Origin: Gammaproteobacteria bacterium
GTDB lineage: Bacteria; Pseudomonadota; Gammaproteobacteria; Steroidobacterales; Rariloculaceae
NCBI GenBank assembly: GCA_016927175.1
Contig: JAFGNC010000125.1
Coordinates: forward strand, 1 to 6,495
DNA: 6,495 nt
Direction: 5' to 3'
The translations under genes were made by a program, and so were the position numbers. A model generated the notes under the pieces. That model was not told the origin of the DNA. It did no database searches and worked only from the letters and a program-made list of their open reading frames with translations. Of the stretch, positions 5,595 through 6,495 are shown one piece after another (the first letter of the stretch is position 1; each line of letters starts with the position of its first letter).

Positions 5595-6443
5595 ATGCGC
5601 GGCCCCGCCGACGGTTCCAAATCTACGCCTGCCGGTGGGAATGACGAGCAGAAGCACACGGAGCTTCGCGTTCGTCGCAAGGGCGATGCGCTTCCGGTTC
5701 CCGCAGTATTCGAACCTGTCGCCGTAAAGAGTCACCGCGAGCTCGTCGCGATGGCGCGCACTCTCGCGCCGCGCATCCAGCAGAACCCGGAGTTCAGCGT
5801 GATGCTGCTCGCGAACCCCGTGCTCGCGCTGAAGCAGTACGGCATCGAGCTCAGCAAGGAGATGCAGCACCATGTGCTCGAGACGCTGCGTCATCCGCCG
5901 AAGCTGCGTGCCCGGCGCAAGGAGCTCGAGGCGTCGCTCGAATCCGCGCTCGGCGAGCGCGCCAACCCGGGCGACGAGAAGTGGATGGCTCGCCTCGTCT
6001 TCGAGCTGCGTGAGCTCGCGCCCCTCGACACGAGCGGCGCCGCGCCCGCGTACCGCTCGGCGCTCGCCCCCGCTACCGTCGAACGCCTGCAGCGCCTGCG
6101 GCCGCGGGCCGCGAAGCGCTACCAGGGCCTGAAGCGCAGGTCCCGCGTGCAGGCCGCCGTCGGCCTGGCGGACTGGCGGCCGTCGGTACGCCTGCTCGAC
6201 CTCGAGGCCGAGCCGCCCGAGCTCCCGGCTGCCGGCAAGGCGCCGAAGCGGCTGACGCTCGAGGAAGCCTGGTTCTACAAGCACGATCCGATCGTCCGCG
6301 ACGCGGTCGAGCTCGGCCAGATCGAGCGCCGCGCCTTTCCGTTCCGCACGCCCGCGCAGTTCCGCGACCTCGCGGCCGGCAAAAGCCTCGACGCCTTCGG
6401 CGCCTACGTGCGCTCCGTTCGCATTCCTCGCGCGGAGCCGTGA
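5595..6443 (+). CDS. 282-residue protein with NHLP-leader-like segment, function unknown
   Basis: The start is set by a good SD. Residues 1-40 look disordered and polar. Residues about 46-100 form a helical block, with RTLAPRIQQNPEFSVMLLAN leading to LALKQYGIELSKEM, that resembles the leader region of nitrile-hydratase-type (NHLP/Nif11-like) precursors: a D/N-P-x-F-x-x-x-L-L-x-x-P-x-x-A-L-x-x-x-G-I-E-L pattern. Here, however, the segment sits in a long protein and no Gly-Gly cleavage site with a small core follows. Residues 100-190 are basic and arginine-rich (KLRARRKELEASLESAL, later RLRPRAAKRYQGLKRRSR). The C-terminal part carries LTLEEAWFYKHDPIVRDAVEL (about 220-240) and a FRTPAQFRDLA motif. 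No signal peptide or membrane segment is seen. I do not recognise the family. Its stop overlaps the next gene start (GTGA), and it is divergent from the isoprenoid operon, sharing its control region. Confidence 0.75.
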   Translation: MRGPADGSKSTPAGGNDEQKHTELRVRRKGDALPVPAVFEPVAVKSHRELVAMARTLAPRIQQNPEFSVMLLANPVLALKQYGIELSKEMQHHVLETLRHPPKLRARRKELEASLESALGERANPGDEKWMARLVFELRELAPLDTSGAAPAYRSALAPATVERLQRLRPRAAKRYQGLKRRSRVQAAVGLADWRPSVRLLDLEAEPPELPAAGKAPKRLTLEEAWFYKHDPIVRDAVELGQIERRAFPFRTPAQFRDLAAGKSLDAFGAYVRSVRIPRAEP

Positions 6444-6495
6444 GCAACACTTCGAACTTCGACTACTGCGTGCAGCTCGGGCTGGCGCCGCTGAA
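6440..6495 (+). CDS. start of a downstream gene, cut by the window edge
   Basis: A GTG at 6440 overlaps the TGA of the preceding gene as GTGA and opens a frame that is stop-free to the window end, giving MSNTSNFDYCVQLGLAPL. GGAG at 6434-6437 precedes it by only 2 nt, closer than ideal, so initiation is probably coupled to the upstream gene. Eighteen residues are too few to assign a family. The tight overlap suggests the two products work together. Confidence 0.5.
   Translation, partial: MSNTSNFDYCVQLGLAPL

Noticed and set aside
5462..5680. N-terminal extension of the CrtC-like protein to 5680
   Set aside because: It would cross the repeat array and the leader of the divergent gene. The added residues look like random translation, and an ATG with a plausible ribosome site is at 5461.
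5573..6443. Ribosomal peptide (RiPP) precursor call for the 282-residue protein
   Set aside because: The leader-like segment is followed by about 180 residues of basic and folded-looking sequence, with no short Cys/Ser/Thr-rich core or cleavage motif, so only the resemblance is reported.

Overview
This is a GC-rich bacterial window holding three gene blocks and no RNA genes, insertion sequences or CRISPR arrays that I can see. The very high G/C at third codon positions, the secreted DUF6152-type protein with its relatives, and Shine-Dalgarno (SD) starts fit a soil or aquatic proteobacterium, possibly an uncultured gammaproteobacterium near Steroidobacterales. The taxonomic guess is inference.

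Block 1 (+, 171-2183) is a compact operon of three exported proteins: a DUF6152-like protein, then two secreted proteins that are divergent paralogues of each other. The first junction has a 13-nt gap with a textbook SD; the second is a stop/start overlap (ATGA). All three have N-terminal signal peptides, so the products should act in the periplasm. Nothing identifies their substrate.

Block 2 (-, 5461 down to 2284) converges on block 1 and is a tight three-gene operon. In transcription order it has a CrtC/AttH-like lipocalin-fold protein (candidate terpenoid hydratase or cyclase), a fusion of an SCP2-like lipid-binding domain to a trans-isoprenyl diphosphate synthase, and a 158-residue protein of unknown family. 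The genes overlap by 11 nt and then abut with no gap, so translation is probably coupled. I read this as a small isoprenoid-lipid pathway: chain synthesis, lipid holding or delivery, and modification of the polyene. It is the most likely undescribed system here.

Block 3 (+, 5595 to the right edge) is divergent from block 2. It encodes a 282-residue protein whose N-terminal half contains a stretch like the NHLP/nitrile-hydratase-type leader fold, followed by the first codons of another gene coupled by a GTGA overlap. The 133-nt gap between blocks 2 and 3 carries three copies of a GAAGTT motif, two direct at 11-nt spacing and one inverted, and could be a shared control region. A near-perfect 24-nt palindrome lies between the convergent blocks 1 and 2.
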